A stretch of DNA of 64,000 nt. Origin: Pseudomonas putida (GTDB lineage Bacteria > Pseudomonadota > Gammaproteobacteria > Pseudomonadales > Pseudomonadaceae). The notes beneath the pieces are model-generated. The model ran no database searches. It was not told the origin of the DNA and saw only the letters and a program-made list of their open reading frames with translations. Made by a program: the position numbers and the translations under genes. Location of the stretch: positions 434,001-498,000 of the forward strand of contig NZ_CP026115.2 of the NCBI RefSeq assembly GCF_009883635.2, given 5' to 3'. Each line of letters opens with the position of its first letter. Within the stretch, counting starts at the first letter, position 1. Below are positions 63,635 to 64,000 of this stretch, in pieces.

Positions 63635-64000
63635 ATGGATCGACAGCAACCACCCTTCGTGGCACCCGGCTACCTGCGCGCAGGCGCCAGCTTCTTCGGC
63701 TGGGCGTGCCTCGCCGGGCTGATCGCGCTGGCCTCGGAGATGGTCGCGCCGCAGTACCTGGACCCGAACCATCACCTGTTCATCTTCATCATCGGCACGC
63801 TGGGCATGTGGCGCTACGGCAACGCCATCGTCCACTACCTGCGCGGCATGTATTTCCTGCACTGGAAGTTCCCGCGCCTGCGCCGGCAAGTCGAGCGCCT
63901 GGGCGATGCCGCATTGCCCTCGCACATGTTCATGGTGGTGACCAGCTTCCGCATCCCCACCACGACCACCTTCAAGGTCTACCAGTCGGTATTCCAGGAA
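63635..64000 (+). CDS. alg8: Alginate polymerase Alg8, N-terminal part
   Basis: The first 122 codons of the membrane glycosyltransferase that polymerises mannuronate from GDP-mannuronate, cut by the window end. Two membrane helices are seen (FFGWACLAGLIALASEMVAP and HLFIFIIGTLGMW), followed by the start of the cytosolic GT2 domain (MFMVVTSFRIPTTTTFKV). GGAG and AAGG lie before the ATG. Position after algD confirms it. Confidence 0.93.
   Translation, partial: MDRQQPPFVAPGYLRAGASFFGWACLAGLIALASEMVAPQYLDPNHHLFIFIIGTLGMWRYGNAIVHYLRGMYFLHWKFPRLRRQVERLGDAALPSHMFMVVTSFRIPTTTTFKVYQSVFQE

Overview
The window is a 64-kb, GC-rich chromosomal segment of a Pseudomonas, most likely of the P. putida group. 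The evidence is the gene content (puuB, ahpC/ahpF, gor, galU, modABC, rsmE, sohB, gacA-uvrC-pgsA-tRNA-Gly, algD-alg8), the putida-type REP palindromes with a GCGGGCTTGCCCGC or GCGGCTAAAGCCGC core, and the codon use. No rRNA, CRISPR array, insertion sequence or prophage is visible. Most of the window is core genome, with a few small accessory insertions.

Layout. 0-8 kb: an SOS-box DUF1654 gene, an HD protein, a SPOR lipoprotein, two tandemly duplicated tRNA-Val(GAC) genes, puuB, a C39-like lipoprotein that has lost its catalytic residues, terC, nhaR and sstT. 8-16 kb: a redox-defence block (ahpF, ahpC with an OxyR-type site, gor), galU and two di-haem cytochromes c. 16-25 kb: nitronate monooxygenase, modABC behind a ModE-type operator, topoisomerase IB, rsmE, and a convergent operon of PAS histidine kinase, double-domain KaiC-like ATPase and CheY-like receiver. 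25-29 kb: tRNA-Leu, DoxX, a very acidic protein, three stacked terminators, a LexA box driving a PL7 alginate-lyase-like gene, a broken higB next to an intact higA, and tRNA-Cys. 29-34 kb: sohB, a histidine phosphatase, SCP2, phosphotransferase and SDR genes, and small envelope proteins (RcnB-like, His/Asp-rich lipoprotein, glycine zipper). 35-45 kb: SLC13 permease, MASE1-like GGDEF protein, TSUP exporter, a LysR gene stopped by an in-frame amber codon, a secreted hydrolase, and a tyrosine phosphatase fused to an autotransporter barrel. 45-49 kb: a Rieske oxygenase, GlxA-type AraC regulator and MFS transporter, probably for a quaternary amine or similar substrate. 49-56 kb: GT25 glycosyltransferase, O-antigen-type flippase, a Cache-like GGDEF protein, an MFS protein and an ArsB-type permease. 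56.8-58.1 kb: a Fic toxin/antitoxin islet flanked by imperfect 92/94-bp repeats of the tRNA-Gly 3' end. 58-64 kb: pgsA, uvrC, gacA, an XRE regulator, then the start of the alginate operon (algD, alg8 truncated by the window edge).

How the parts fit. gacA and rsmE are two levels of one post-transcriptional cascade, and galU and algD supply nucleotide sugars for exopolysaccharide. ahpC/ahpF and gor form a peroxide and thiol defence set. The two LexA boxes tie DUF1654 and the PL7 protein to DNA damage. The most unusual items are the SOS-controlled cytosolic PL7 lyase, the tRNA-Gly fic islet, the phosphatase-autotransporter fusion, the PAS kinase/KaiC/receiver operon beside rsmE, and the decayed higB toxin.
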